From Phormidium tenue FACHB-886 (GTDB lineage Bacteria; Cyanobacteriota; Cyanobacteriia; Elainellales; Elainellaceae), in NCBI RefSeq assembly GCF_014764505.1, contig NZ_JACXWX010000008.1, forward strand, positions 124,001-188,000: a stretch of DNA of 64,000 bases, in the 5' to 3' direction. Both the position numbers and the translations under genes were made by a program. Positions 54,475-64,000 of the stretch are shown one piece after another; position 1 is the stretch's first letter; the number at the start of each line of letters is the position of its first letter. Below the pieces are notes generated by a model. The model was not told where the DNA came from and made no database searches. It saw only the letters and a list, made by a program, of their open reading frames with translations.

Positions 54475-57045
54475 GTGGAGTCCCGCTACAGCCCCGCCAC
54501 GATCGAGGACAAATGGCAGCAAACTTGGGAAGCACAAGGGCTAGATCTAGCCCCTGAAGGCAGCGACAAGCCCAAATATTATGCATTGTCAATGTTTCCT
54601 TACCCCTCTGGAACACTGCATATGGGGCATGTCCGCAATTACACAATTACAGATGTGATCGCCCGCCACAAGCGCATGCAGGGTTATCGCGTCTTACACC
54701 CCATGGGCTGGGATGCGTTTGGCTTGCCTGCCGAGAATGCGGCGATCGAGCGGGGCATTCCCCCTGCCAAGTGGACTTACCAAAATATTGATCAGATGCG
54801 GAACCAGCTCAAGCAGTTGGGGCTGTCGATCGACTGGACGCGCGAAGTGACCACCTGCTCACCAGAGTACTATCACTGGACGCAGTGGTTGTTTTTGCAA
54901 TTCTTCAAGGCGGGGTTGGCATATCAAAAAGAAGCCAGCGTGAACTGGGACCCGATCGACCAAACCGTGCTGGCAAACGAGCAGGTAGACAGTCAGGGTA
55001 AGTCTTGGCGATCGGGCGCATTGGTCGAGCGGCGGTTACTGAAGCAGTGGTTCTTCAAAATCACTGAGTATGCCGACCAGTTGCTCCGGGATTTAGACAA
55101 GCTGGAGGGCTGGCCGGAGCGCGTTAAGCTGATGCAGGAGAATTGGATCGGCAAATCAACCGGGGCACAGGTCACGTTCCAGACAGAAGCAGGCGACGAT
55201 CTGCCCATCTTTACCACCCGGCCCGACACCCTCTGGGGCGCAACTTTCATGGTGCTGTCGCCAGAGCATCCGCTCGTTGAAAAGCTAACCACACCAGAAC
55301 AGGCAGCGGTGGTGGAGGCGTATCGAACCGCCGCCGCCAGCCAAAGCGAGATCGATCGTACCGCCGAAGACCGTGAGAAAACGGGCGTCTGGACGGGCAG
55401 CTACGCAGTGAATCCGGTGAATGGTGATCGCATCTCCATCTGGATTGCCGATTACGTGCTGATGGGCTACGGCACAGGCGCAATTATGGCAGTCCCCGCC
55501 CACGACCAGCGCGACTTTGAGTTTGCCAAAAAGTTTGACTTGCCGATCAAAGTCGTGGTGCAGCCTGCCGATCAGACGTTGAGCGTCGAGTCAATGACGG
55601 AAGCTTACCCTCACGATGGCGTCATGGTGAATTCTGAAGCGCTGAATGGCGTTCCAGCAGGCAAAGGCGCAGGTGAAAGCGTGGAGGCTGCTGTTCAGTG
55701 GCTAGAGGCAAACAGCAAAGGCAAAGGCACGACCAACTACCGCCTGCGGGATTGGCTGATTTCGCGGCAGCGCTACTGGGGCTGTCCGATTCCGATCATC
55801 CATTGCCCTGGCTGTGGCGCAGTTGCGGTTCCAGACGCCGATCTACCCGTGAAGCTGCCGGAGGACGTGGAATTTTCCGGGCGAGGTGCTTCGCCGTTGG
55901 CCAAGCTGGAGGATTGGATTAATGTACCCTGTCCGAACTGCGGCACAGCGGCGCGGCGCGAAACCGACACGATGGACACCTTTATGTGTTCTTCGTGGTA
56001 CTACTTGCGCTATCCCGATGCTCGCAATGGAGAGCAAGCGTTTGAGCCAGCCAAGGTAAATGATTGGCTGCCTGTGGATCAGTATGTGGGCGGCATTGAA
56101 CATGCAATTTTGCATCTGCTGTATTCGCGCTTCTTTACCAAGGTGCTGCGCGATCGCGGCTTGCTCAATTTCGATGAGCCCTTCAGCCGTTTGCTGACGC
56201 AAGGGATGGTGCAGGGCAGAACCTACAAGAACCCCCGCACTGAGAAGTACATCATCCCGACTCGAGTTGCCGATCCTGCCAATCCGATCGATCCAGACAC
56301 GGGAGATGTGCTGGAAGTAGTGTTTGAAAAGATGTCCAAGTCCAAGCACAATGGCGTGGCTCCCGGTGATGTAGTAAACAAATACGGCGCAGACACCGCC
56401 CGCATGTTCATTTTGTTCAAAGCACCGCCTGAGAAAGATTTGGAATGGGAAGATGCTGACGTAGAAGGGCAGTTTCGCTTCCTGAACCGGGTTTGGCGTT
56501 TGGTGACGGATGCTGTGGGTCGTCGCGCTACTCCCCCTGCCGGTGGTGCCCTTACTAAAGAGGAAAAAGAGCTGCGCTACGCGATCCACTACGCGATTCA
56601 GCAGATCAGCGAAGATTTGGAGGGCGAATACCAGTTCAATACGGCGGTGTCGGAGCTGATGAAGCTGAGCAACGCTCTGACAGATTGCAAGTGTAAAGAT
56701 TCACCAGTCTTTGCAGAGGGCATTGAAACGCTGCTGAAGCTGTTGGCTCCTTTTGCACCGCATATTGCCGAAGAACTCTGGCATAGTTTGGGACATGAGG
56801 ATTCTGTGCATCAGCAGGCTTGGTGCCAGTTTGATCCGGCTGCTTTGGTGGTCGATGAGATTCCGTTGGTCATCCAAATTCTGGGCAAGACGCGCGGCAC
56901 GATTCAGGTGCCAGCACAGGCAGACCGAGCGCAGCTAGAGCAGCTTGCCCGTGAATCTGAGCTGGCGCAGAAGTATATTGCAGGTAAGGAGATTAAGAAG
57001 GTCATTGTAGTTCCTGGAAAACTAGTGAATTTCGTGACAGGTTAA
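54475..57045 (+). CDS. leuS: Leucyl-tRNA synthetase
   Basis: Charges tRNA-Leu. GTG at 54475 with AGAGGAG just upstream gives 856 residues, the bacterial length; the open frame runs 44 codons further through repeat sequence. HIGH motif as HMGH in [12 protein letters not shown] (about 48-51), KMSKS at about 619 (KMSKSKHNG), and the CP1 editing domain with [14 protein letters not shown] and the T-rich [13 protein letters not shown] zinc-type CPGCGAV/CPNCGTA region follows. All motifs are intact. Confidence 0.97.
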   Translation: MESRYSPATIEDKWQQTWEAQGLDLAPEGSDKPKYYALSMFPYPSGTLHMGHVRNYTITDVIARHKRMQGYRVLHPMGWDAFGLPAENAAIERGIPPAKWTYQNIDQMRNQLKQLGLSIDWTREVTTCSPEYYHWTQWLFLQFFKAGLAYQKEASVNWDPIDQTVLANEQVDSQGKSWRSGALVERRLLKQWFFKITEYADQLLRDLDKLEGWPERVKLMQENWIGKSTGAQVTFQTEAGDDLPIFTTRPDTLWGATFMVLSPEHPLVEKLTTPEQAAVVEAYRTAAASQSEIDRTAEDREKTGVWTGSYAVNPVNGDRISIWIADYVLMGYGTGAIMAVPAHDQRDFEFAKKFDLPIKVVVQPADQTLSVESMTEAYPHDGVMVNSEALNGVPAGKGAGESVEAAVQWLEANSKGKGTTNYRLRDWLISRQRYWGCPIPIIHCPGCGAVAVPDADLPVKLPEDVEFSGRGASPLAKLEDWINVPCPNCGTAARRETDTMDTFMCSSWYYLRYPDARNGEQAFEPAKVNDWLPVDQYVGGIEHAILHLLYSRFFTKVLRDRGLLNFDEPFSRLLTQGMVQGRTYKNPRTEKYIIPTRVADPANPIDPDTGDVLEVVFEKMSKSKHNGVAPGDVVNKYGADTARMFILFKAPPEKDLEWEDADVEGQFRFLNRVWRLVTDAVGRRATPPAGGALTKEEKELRYAIHYAIQQISEDLEGEYQFNTAVSELMKLSNALTDCKCKDSPVFAEGIETLLKLLAPFAPHIAEELWHSLGHEDSVHQQAWCQFDPAALVVDEIPLVIQILGKTRGTIQVPAQADRAQLEQLARESELAQKYIAGKEIKKVIVVPGKLVNFVTG

Positions 57046-57084
57046 CTAGGTTTGACTGTGAACTAGCTTATTTCGAGAGAAGGC

Positions 57085-57768
57085 ATGAACTCCCGCACTC
57101 TGAACTTTCGCGTAACGATGTATCTGCTGATCGGGTTGGCGATGGCGATCGCCCCTGCCTGCAGCACTTCTTTTGCTAAGCATTCAGTTGCTCCCAGCAA
57201 AACGACTGCTAGTAGTGCCGCCGTTACGCCAACCTCGCCCAATGAATCGCGCCCAGAGACGCGCGTCATGCCGCTCAATGTGGATGGCAAAGTCAGTGAG
57301 GTTGAGCTGAAGCTGTTCAACCAAGCCTCTTTGCCGCTCACTACCTATGTCCCGGGCAAAGAGTTCAGCAGCGAGGTTGGTTCCTCAGGTGAAGGAAAAG
57401 CCGTTCGCTTTAACTACAGCCCAGATGGTAAACAGGATGGAAAAGCTTATATCCACATTTTTCTGCCGACCCGCAGCACCAGTCTGGAAGGCATCCAAGA
57501 TCTACTGCTAAACGACGGCGGGCTGCTAGCCAGCAACGGCTGGGAACTGGTCGATCGCACGGATATTGTTAGCTATGCTTGGGCAAGAGAAAAGCTAATC
57601 TACCAGCAGCGAACAGGCAATCAAACGTTTGTAGGGGCAATTTATGTGGGCGAACACAATAGCCAAGCGTTCTATGCCTTTACCCACTACCCGGTGGAGT
57701 ACAGCAATGACTTTGAGCCACGATCGACAGTCGTGCTAGAGAGCCTGCAGTTTCGGGATGAGCAATGA
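57085..57768 (+). CDS. Hypothetical exported protein
   Basis: 227 residues, family not recognised. The N terminus has a signal-like segment (MYLLIGLAMAIAPACSTS); the Cys suggests a lipoprotein, though the -2 residue is Pro and the lipobox is weak. A Ser/Thr/Pro-rich spacer follows to about residue 60, then one compact domain (LPLTTYVPGKEFSSEVGS, AYIHIFLPT, GWELVDRTDIVSYAWAREK, FVGAIYVGE). GAGAAGG precedes the ATG. It begins 39 bp after leuS and may be co-transcribed, and it converges on a kinase gene. Function unknown. Confidence 0.8.
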   Translation: MNSRTLNFRVTMYLLIGLAMAIAPACSTSFAKHSVAPSKTTASSAAVTPTSPNESRPETRVMPLNVDGKVSEVELKLFNQASLPLTTYVPGKEFSSEVGSSGEGKAVRFNYSPDGKQDGKAYIHIFLPTRSTSLEGIQDLLLNDGGLLASNGWELVDRTDIVSYAWAREKLIYQQRTGNQTFVGAIYVGEHNSQAFYAFTHYPVEYSNDFEPRSTVVLESLQFRDEQ

Positions 57769-57774
57769 GCCAGT

Positions 57775-60090
57775 TTAATGGAATCTAAGCTCATCTGCGA
57801 TCGGCAAAGTAAACCAGAACCGCGATCCTGCCCCCAGTTCGCTCTCCACGCCAATTGTGCCGCCGTGTGCCCAGACAATCTGCTGACAGAAATATAGCCC
57901 CATGCTGATTCCTGTCAGTTGCCGCCCGTCTGAATTGCCTAAGCGCATTTCAAACAAGTGGTCGCGCTGAACCTGACTGATACCTTTCCCGTTATCCTGA
58001 ACTACACATCGCAGCGCTCCGGCTTCAAGTTCAGCCGAAATCGCGATCGTCACGCCCGGAGGGTTGTGCTTCACAGCATTGCTCAACAGATGCCACAAAA
58101 CCCGCTGCATCTGCCGCGCATCGATCCACAGAACAGGTGCTTCGCTTGTCACTTGATTCTCGATTGCAGCCTCATTCTGGATGAAGGTGGGCTGCAGTTC
58201 AGTCAGCACCGTTTGCAGCAGCGAAGACAACTGAGTCGGTTGGCGATCGAGCGTTACGCCTTCGGTTTCATAGGCATACACTTCCAGCAGAGAATTGAGC
58301 TGATTGAGCTGCACCTCACCAGAGTGGGTCATCCGCTCCAACAGTGTGCGGGCGATTGAGATTTGCTCTCCGGTCTGGTTTTGCAAATTCTTCAGCACCA
58401 GCAGCGTTCCCATGACAGCCGTACGGAGATCGTGGGCAATCGCATGAATCAGCACATCTCGAAACTGGTTCAGCTCTTTCAGCTCTACCATGTTTGCCTG
58501 AAGCTGCAGGGTGCGTTCTTCTACCTGTTGTTCCAAGCTGGTATTCAGCGTTTGCACCTGCTCATAGAGCTGCGCCTGCTGGATGGCGATCGCCACCTGC
58601 GTTCCCAGCTGCTGCATCAGATCGATTTCCAGCGGCTGCCAGTGGCGGGGCGCTGTGCATTGATTCACTACCAGCACTCCAAACAAGCGGCTTTGCAAAG
58701 GGGCTTCCACAGTCGATTTAGATTCCAAAATAATCGGCACGCCGATCGTCGCCCGAACATCATAAAGCTCGTGGTATTGCTCAATAAAAGGCGATCGCCT
58801 CTCGTTTGTCGTGTCGTTTATCACCTTAATCCGATCTTGGGCAAACAGAGACTGCACCTCCTGATATGCCGTTGGATCCTCTACTACCCAGCCCAGCATC
58901 GGTTTCCAGTCTGGCGCAACCGATTCTGCAACAACTTTGCCAACGCTTTGCGTACCAATGCGGGTGAAAAAAACCCGATCGGCTTGCAGAAACTGCCGCA
59001 CCTCTGCCACTGTGGTTTCCAAAATCTGGTTCAACTCAAGCGATCGGCGAATGCTCAAAGACATCTCACTCAATAGCCGATTCCGCTCTGCCGTGAGCCT
59101 CATTCGCGCCTCGGCTTGCTGCTGCTGCATCGTTACGGCTGCCACGATCAGGGCGGTCAGGGTAATCATACTGATAAACGCCTGCAGCAGCAGCACTTCT
59201 TGCCCCGCAGCAGCCGGCATTGCGGCAAAAGGACCCCGACCCAATGCCGTACCGCTGAGGGCGATCAGCGACAGTGCAAAGCTTGCCAAGGCTGCGTTCG
59301 GTTGCCCAAAGCGCAGGGCAGCCCAAATCACAAATGGAAACGGCAGATACTCCAGGGGATACAGCGCGGTTGCCAGCCTCACGTCTGAGTAAAACACCCA
59401 GCTGCTCACCAACATCAGCAGCCCCAGCCAAGCCGTTTTCTCCAACCTGCGAGACAAGAGCGATCGCTCGGCAACAAATGCCCACCCTGAGGCACCAGCC
59501 AGCTTCGACTGCAAGGTCAGCAGCAACGGGGTCAGCACTAATATACCGGTGCTGTCTCCTAGCCACAGTGCCCAGCAAGCTTGTCCTAGTCGATCAGCGC
59601 TCACAGACGCAGCCACATAGCCAATGACCGTGTTCACTGCTGCGCCCACGCCTGCCGCAATTACCACCACAAAGCCAGCAAAACCCAAGACATCTCGCAG
59701 CCGCTCCATTGAATTGCGAAACTGAATCTGCTGCAGCAGGTATGCACCCAAAACCGCCTCTAGAGTGTCACCCAGAGCATCACCGAGCGCAGGTAGCCAG
59801 GCTATCTGAATTGTATGATTGAGCCATAAACTCCCCAATGCCACCCCCAGCCATGCTACCCGCCCCTGCCATAGCAAGGCTGCCACTGCAATTCCTGCTG
59901 GAAACCAGACTGGAGATGCTTGAATCTGGAGCCGCAGTAGAGACAAACAAAGGCTCCCCACTGAGAAGTAGGTAAGGGCGATCGCAGCAATCGTTAGACT
60001 GTAGCGTCCGAGAGTTTTCTGAGGGGATTGTAGCTGACCTTTTTCCGGCATCAATTCTGCTACCTCGGTCGTCAAACTCCCACATTGCAT
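57775..60090 (-). CDS. Sensor histidine kinase with MASE1, GAF, HisKA and HATPase domains
   Basis: Membrane sensor of 771 residues from the ATG at 60090 (GGAGGGAGG upstream). MASE1 membrane domain to about residue 290 (VWFPAGIAVAALL, WLGDSTGILVLTPLL). A GAF domain (about 330-480, ILETTVAEVRQFLQADRVFF) of the kind often seen in cyanobacterial phytochrome-like kinases follows, with no bilin Cys that I can identify. HisKA has HAIAHDLRTAVMGTL; the ATPase has WHLLSNAVKHNPPG, DNGKGIS and GAGSRFWFTL. No receiver is attached and no regulator gene adjoins, so its partner is unknown. Confidence 0.92.
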   Translation of the reverse strand: MQCGSLTTEVAELMPEKGQLQSPQKTLGRYSLTIAAIALTYFSVGSLCLSLLRLQIQASPVWFPAGIAVAALLWQGRVAWLGVALGSLWLNHTIQIAWLPALGDALGDTLEAVLGAYLLQQIQFRNSMERLRDVLGFAGFVVVIAAGVGAAVNTVIGYVAASVSADRLGQACWALWLGDSTGILVLTPLLLTLQSKLAGASGWAFVAERSLLSRRLEKTAWLGLLMLVSSWVFYSDVRLATALYPLEYLPFPFVIWAALRFGQPNAALASFALSLIALSGTALGRGPFAAMPAAAGQEVLLLQAFISMITLTALIVAAVTMQQQQAEARMRLTAERNRLLSEMSLSIRRSLELNQILETTVAEVRQFLQADRVFFTRIGTQSVGKVVAESVAPDWKPMLGWVVEDPTAYQEVQSLFAQDRIKVINDTTNERRSPFIEQYHELYDVRATIGVPIILESKSTVEAPLQSRLFGVLVVNQCTAPRHWQPLEIDLMQQLGTQVAIAIQQAQLYEQVQTLNTSLEQQVEERTLQLQANMVELKELNQFRDVLIHAIAHDLRTAVMGTLLVLKNLQNQTGEQISIARTLLERMTHSGEVQLNQLNSLLEVYAYETEGVTLDRQPTQLSSLLQTVLTELQPTFIQNEAAIENQVTSEAPVLWIDARQMQRVLWHLLSNAVKHNPPGVTIAISAELEAGALRCVVQDNGKGISQVQRDHLFEMRLGNSDGRQLTGISMGLYFCQQIVWAHGGTIGVESELGAGSRFWFTLPIADELRFH

Positions 60091-60467
60091 AAGCCTCCCT
60101 CCAGCGGTGCAACTGAGTGACACTCAGTCCATCCCTAAGGTGGCTCACCAGAGCAATACCAAACTTCCTCCAGTTGGATGAACTGTGACAGGTGCAAGCA
60201 TGAGCCATTTCGTCCGGTGCTATGCCAGTGAGCAAATCTCAGCAGTGGGCAAACTTCATAAAGGCGCAAACTTCATAAAGGCTAGGTATTTTTAAGGAAA
60301 GGGCAAGAATGACAGAACAAATTGCCTGTCTTCTATAGATGCCGCATAGAATTCAGGAATAACAGGCTGGCGATCGCTAGCTATTGTGTAATGCGATTAT
60401 TTAGGGCATTGAGCCTTTGCGGTTCTGCCCTTAGCACCTCGCTTGGCAACACTCAGGATGTGGTTTC
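60091..60467. other. Divergent intergenic region, 377 bp
   Basis: Between the MASE1 kinase and the GT2 gene. It contains the tandem repeat at 60249-60282; no gene was recognised. Confidence 0.55.
60249..60282. repeat. 17-bp perfect tandem duplication
   Basis: GCAAACTTCATAAAGGC occurs twice without a gap (60249-60265, 60266-60282) in the promoter region of the second sugar cluster. Confidence 0.7.
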
Positions 60468-61526
60468 ATGAGCAGTATTGGTGTCGTTACGATTGGACGA
60501 AATGAGGGTGATCGACTGATTCGCTGCCTCAAGTCCCTCCTTGCCCAGCTTCCAGCCGGAATGCCGATCGTCTATGTCGATTCTGGCTCCACAGACGGCA
60601 GCCCAGCAGCGGCAAAACTGCTGGGTGTCCAGGTGATTGACCTAGATTTAACGACTCCGTTCACTATGGCGCGGGGGCGAAACGCTGGATTTAGCTATCT
60701 CACTGAGCATTTTCCGCAAATCGAATATGTCCAGTTCATTGACGGTGACTGTGAACTGCTGCCGGGCTGGATCGATCAGGCGTTAGCAGCGATCACTGCC
60801 GACGAAAAGCTGGCGGTTGTCTGCGGGCGACGGCGCGAGCGCTTCCCAGATGCCTCTCCCTACAACCGCTTGGCAGACATGGAGTGGAATACACCGATCG
60901 GCGAAGCCACTGCCTGCGGCGGGGATGCCTTGATGCGGGTCAGCGCCATTCAGGCTGTCAACGGCTACAAGCCAACGCTGATTGCCGGTGAGGAACCCGA
61001 AATGTGTGTACGGCTACGGCAGCAAGGCTGGAAGATTCGCCGGATTGATGCCGATATGACCCTGCACGATGCGGCAATGTTCAAGTTTAGCCAGTGGTGG
61101 AAGCGAGCCATCCGGGGCGGTTGGGCAATGGCAGAAGGAGCAGCGCTGCACGGACATCTGCCAGAACGCTACCAAATGAGAGAGAGCCTATCACGCTGGA
61201 TTTGGGGATTAGGGCTGCCGATTGCTGCCCTCAGCCTTGCTAGATTCACCTATGGACTCAGCCTGCTGGTGTTTTCACTCTACCCGGTGCTGACGTGGAA
61301 GGTTTATCGCTATCGCTTGGGGCGGGGTGATACGGCTGCGGACGCGCGGCTGTACGCTTTCTTCTGTGTGGTGGCAAAGCTGCCAGAGGCGATCGGACAG
61401 GTGAAATATTGGCTCACGCGCTGGCAGGGTAAGCAGGCAAAGCTGATTGAATACAAACAGCCTGAAGCACTTACCACCGAAGCAATTGCTGCTGAAGCCA
61501 GCACTGAAGCTAGCCCTACGCATTAG
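60468..61526 (+). CDS. Glycosyltransferase family 2
   Basis: Inverting GT-A enzyme of 352 residues. VTIGRNEGDRLIRCLKSLL starts the fold, the metal-binding motif is FIDGDCEL, and GEEPEMCVRLRQQGW marks the acceptor region. A C-terminal pair of hydrophobic segments (LPIAALSLARFTYGLSLLV) suggests membrane association. It is the first of three closely spaced plus-strand genes with an epimerase and a GT4, probably one exopolysaccharide operon. The sugar donor is not predictable. Confidence 0.92.
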   Translation: MSSIGVVTIGRNEGDRLIRCLKSLLAQLPAGMPIVYVDSGSTDGSPAAAKLLGVQVIDLDLTTPFTMARGRNAGFSYLTEHFPQIEYVQFIDGDCELLPGWIDQALAAITADEKLAVVCGRRRERFPDASPYNRLADMEWNTPIGEATACGGDALMRVSAIQAVNGYKPTLIAGEEPEMCVRLRQQGWKIRRIDADMTLHDAAMFKFSQWWKRAIRGGWAMAEGAALHGHLPERYQMRESLSRWIWGLGLPIAALSLARFTYGLSLLVFSLYPVLTWKVYRYRLGRGDTAADARLYAFFCVVAKLPEAIGQVKYWLTRWQGKQAKLIEYKQPEALTTEAIAAEASTEASPTH

Positions 61527-61543
61527 GCGCAAGGATTCCTATT

Positions 61544-62587
61544 ATGAAACTACTCATCACTGGCGCATCGGGTTTTTTGGGTCAATATGTCGTTGCAGAA
61601 GCGCTGCGGCAGGGACACAAGGTAAAAGCCTTGATGCGTTCCCCTGCTTCTCTCTCCTGGGCTAATCATTCTGCTGTAGAAATCGTGCAGGCGGATTTGC
61701 AGAAAGACCGCTTGGCAAACGCTTTAGAAGGCGTAGATGCCGTCATTCATCTGGCTGCGGTGATGCGGGGTGACTACACCACGCAGTATGCCGGAACTGT
61801 GACAGCTACCGAAAATCTGCTAAACGCCATGACTCAGACCGGGATCGATCGCCTCGTTGCCATTAGCACGTTTTCCGTATTTGATTACATGCAGATCGCT
61901 GCTGGCGAAATCATTGACGAAGACGCGCCGATCGAAGCCAACCCCAGCCAACGCGACGGCTATGCCCAAACCAAGCTGATTCAGGAACAGCGAATTCGCG
62001 CCTTTGGGCAACCTGAAAAGGGGGGGCGCGTCACGATCCTGCGTCCCAGCATGATTTATGGACGCGATCACCTCTGGAATGCCCACTTAGGGCTTAAGGC
62101 AGGCGATCGTCTCTGGCTCCAGATCGGCGCGAACGGGCAAATGCCCATCACCTACGTAGAGAACTGCGCCGAGGCGATCGTTCTCGCTCTGCAAGACAGC
62201 GCCATTGGGCAAACGCTCAATATCATTGACGACAATCTGCCGACTCAGAGCGCTTACGTCCGTTACTTGGGTCAGCAGATGGCTTCCCCACCCCAAACAG
62301 TGGCGATCAACTGGGCAGTGCTGCAATCTTTGGCGCGGGTTGCTAGCCAAATCAACGCAGCCGCTTTTAGGAATCGCCTGAAGCTGCCCGGTCTGCTGGT
62401 TCCTGCCCGCCTCCATGCCCGCTTTAAGCCCTTCCGCTACAGCAACAGCCGCGCCAAACAGATTCTCGGCTGGCAGCCCCGCTACTCATTTGTGGCAGCA
62501 GTCGAGCGGAGCTGCGGCAGTCTTGATTTACTGGATGTACCACCGCAGCCCGATCAAACCCCTGACCAGTCTCCAGTTGTGTCCTGA
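61544..62587 (+). CDS. NAD-dependent epimerase/dehydratase
   Basis: Extended SDR of 347 residues acting on a nucleotide sugar. NAD motif LLITGASGFLGQYVVAEAL at the N terminus, DAVIHLAAVMRGDY, and the Ser and Tyr-Lys of the active site in ISTFSVFDYM and DGYAQTKLIQEQ. ILRPSMIYGRDH and the C-terminal SRAKQILGWQPRYSF complete the family pattern. It lies 17 bp after the GT2 gene and 48 bp before the GT4 gene. The exact sugar is unknown. Confidence 0.92.
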   Translation: MKLLITGASGFLGQYVVAEALRQGHKVKALMRSPASLSWANHSAVEIVQADLQKDRLANALEGVDAVIHLAAVMRGDYTTQYAGTVTATENLLNAMTQTGIDRLVAISTFSVFDYMQIAAGEIIDEDAPIEANPSQRDGYAQTKLIQEQRIRAFGQPEKGGRVTILRPSMIYGRDHLWNAHLGLKAGDRLWLQIGANGQMPITYVENCAEAIVLALQDSAIGQTLNIIDDNLPTQSAYVRYLGQQMASPPQTVAINWAVLQSLARVASQINAAAFRNRLKLPGLLVPARLHARFKPFRYSNSRAKQILGWQPRYSFVAAVERSCGSLDLLDVPPQPDQTPDQSPVVS

Positions 62588-62635
62588 GGCTGTCTTCGTT
62601 TCAAGCTTTTCCATCCCGCATAGGAGAACCAAATC

Positions 62636-63928
62636 ATGCGCGTTGCTTACCTGACGGGCGAGTATCCCAGAGCGACCGATACTTTTATTCAGCGCGAGGT
62701 AATGACTCTGCGCGACAAAGGCGTTGAAGTCCACACCTTCTCGATCCGTAAGACGGGCGAAGAGCACATTGTGGGAGCTGAACAACGGGCAGAGCGCGAT
62801 CGCACTTTCTATATCTTGCCTGCCGCCAAACCCCTGCCGCTGCTGCTGGCACACCTTAGCCTCTTCCTCAGTTCTCCCCAGCGCTATTGGCAAGCCCTTA
62901 AGCTGGCGTGGGAGACGCATCAGCCTGGGCTGCGCGGCACGTTCTATCAAATCTTTTACTTTGCGGAAGCGGGCATCCTGGCGCACCAGATTAAACAGCG
63001 GCAAGTACAGCATTTGCACAATCACTTCGGTGATTCTAGCTGCTCGGTGGCAATGCTGGCGGCAGCATTGGGTGGCTTTAGCTTCAGCTTCACGATGCAC
63101 GGACCCTACATCTTCTTTGAGCCACACCGCTGGCGGCTCGATGAAAAACTGAAGCGATCGCTGTTTACTAGCTGCATCAGCCACTTTTGCCGTAGCCAGG
63201 GCATGATTTTCGCGCCTGCAGAACGCTGGAACCGCATGCACATTGTGCATTGCGGCATTGGCCCAGAGCTTTATAGCCTCAAAACGCACAGCGATCCGGG
63301 GCGGCGGCTCCTCTATGTCGGGCGGCTGGCAGATGTGAAGGGACTGCCGATCCTGCTGGAGAGCTTAGCAACCGTGAAGCGATCGCATCCCGATATTGAG
63401 CTAACGGTGGTGGGAGATGGACCCGATCGCACTAAGCTAGAAGCCATGACCGCGCAGCTTGGACTGAGTGAAAACGTTAAATATGTTGGCTACCAATCTC
63501 AAGCCAGCGTCCGCGAATTCATGCAGCAAACAGACATGTTTGTGATGTCTAGCTTTGCCGAAGGGGTTCCTGTGGTGCTGATGGAGGCGATGGCAGCGGG
63601 CGTTCCCGTGATCGCCACACAGATTGCTGGTATCAGCGAGCTGGTGGAAAACGGGGTGAACGGCTATCTAGTTCCGGCAGGTGACACAGCCACGCTTGCC
63701 GATCGCATTGAAAGCCTGTTAACCAGCGCTGAGTTTCGGGCAAAGCTGGGCGCAGCAGGGCGATCTAAGGTAGAGCAGGAGTTTAATATCCACCAGGAAG
63801 TGGAGCGGCTCTATCAGATCATGAAGGCATCTCTGGAGGGCAAGGCTGTGGCAATTCGTCCTACTTTGGAGGAGACTGCTTCACATCAGGCTGAGCCACT
63901 TGCATTGAGTGAAACCGTCCTGCGCTAA
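62636..63928 (+). CDS. Glycosyltransferase family 4, exopolysaccharide type
   Basis: Retaining GT-B enzyme of 430 residues. N-terminal YLTGEYPRATDTFIQREV and HLHNHFGDSS are typical of the colanic-acid WcaL-like group; the C-terminal donor half has LLYVGRLADVKGLPILLES, VGDGPDRTKLE and the E-X7-E in SFAEGVPVVLMEAMAAGVP. AGGAGA precedes the ATG. Last gene of the operon, closed by a terminator. Confidence 0.94.
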   Translation: MRVAYLTGEYPRATDTFIQREVMTLRDKGVEVHTFSIRKTGEEHIVGAEQRAERDRTFYILPAAKPLPLLLAHLSLFLSSPQRYWQALKLAWETHQPGLRGTFYQIFYFAEAGILAHQIKQRQVQHLHNHFGDSSCSVAMLAAALGGFSFSFTMHGPYIFFEPHRWRLDEKLKRSLFTSCISHFCRSQGMIFAPAERWNRMHIVHCGIGPELYSLKTHSDPGRRLLYVGRLADVKGLPILLESLATVKRSHPDIELTVVGDGPDRTKLEAMTAQLGLSENVKYVGYQSQASVREFMQQTDMFVMSSFAEGVPVVLMEAMAAGVPVIATQIAGISELVENGVNGYLVPAGDTATLADRIESLLTSAEFRAKLGAAGRSKVEQEFNIHQEVERLYQIMKASLEGKAVAIRPTLEETASHQAEPLALSETVLR

Positions 63929-63946
63929 CCTGCCCTGCTCTGACAG

Positions 63947-63973
63947 AAGGGAGGGTGCCGAGCACCCTCCCTT
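63947..63973 (+). terminator. Terminator of the second sugar cluster
   Basis: A perfect 12-bp stem with a 3-nt loop (63947-63958 and 63962-63973), then TTAAGC; 18 bp past the last stop. Confidence 0.85.
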
Positions 63974-64000
63974 TTAAGCTTTGTTAGGCTAGCTGCCCTA

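Noticed and set aside
55843-56589. 248-codon minus-strand frame inside leuS
   Set aside because: Antisense shadow of a well-conserved gene; no family match.

Overview
The window looks like chromosomal DNA of a cyanobacterium, probably a Leptolyngbya-like non-heterocystous filament (the group is inference). The octamer GCGATCGC (HIP1) and its core recur throughout coding and spacer DNA. The gene set fits: a cyanobacterial-type fructose/sedoheptulose bisphosphatase (glpX), glutamyl-tRNA reductase (hemA), CrtO carotenoid ketolase and NrtP nitrate permease. Sugar-transporter, copper, stress, sensory and exopolysaccharide genes are mixed with housekeeping genes. No insertion sequence, prophage, rRNA or CRISPR array was seen.

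Layout. 1-4 kb: 3' part of a type-2 argG, converging on an NMT1/SsuA-type ABC importer. 4.4-8.6 kb: a lone receiver protein, a TVP38-type membrane protein, mutS. 9.4-12.8 kb: a XylFGH-like sugar importer. 13-16.9 kb: glpX, hemA and an unrecognised helical protein. 17.8-20.8 kb: a sensor globin, a Roadblock/LC7 protein and an NB-ARC/TPR ATPase in a row. 21-28.2 kb: a glutamine amidotransferase, nrtP, crtO, a lactonase-like MBL hydrolase and a divergent AraC regulator. 28.2-29.75 kb: a cobalamin riboswitch driving cbtB and an undescribed membrane protein. 30-33.1 kb: copper operon copZ-copA-cupredoxin behind a MerR-type operator. 33.3-36.8 kb: BON lipoprotein, YflT/DUF2382 stress protein and a peroxiredoxin-like protein. 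36.9-42.6 kb: a decayed hybrid kinase beside an intact kinase with eight PAS domains. 42.6 kb: tRNA-Ala(CGC). 43-45 kb: a reductase gene and mutY. 45-53.1 kb: a divergent polysaccharide locus (O-antigen ligase, WbaP-like transferase, GT4; Wzm/Wzt exporter, sulfotransferase fusion). 53.2-57.8 kb: recR, a gamma-glutamylcyclotransferase-like gene, leuS and a hypothetical gene. 57.8-60.1 kb: a MASE1 histidine kinase. 60.5-63.9 kb: a second sugar cluster (GT2, epimerase, GT4).

How the genes fit together. The two polysaccharide blocks hold the parts for a lipid-linked glycan: initiation, elongation, ABC export, ligation and probable sulfation. The copper operon supplies a cytosolic chaperone, an efflux ATPase and a membrane-anchored cupredoxin. 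The most interesting less-described units are the globin/Roadblock/STAND-ATPase row and the riboswitch-controlled cbtB operon. Also notable are a recR without a canonical start codon, a three-part sulfotransferase fusion, and AraC half-sites exactly 21 bp apart beside a lactonase-like gene. Many transcription units end in long near-perfect hairpins with little or no T-tract.
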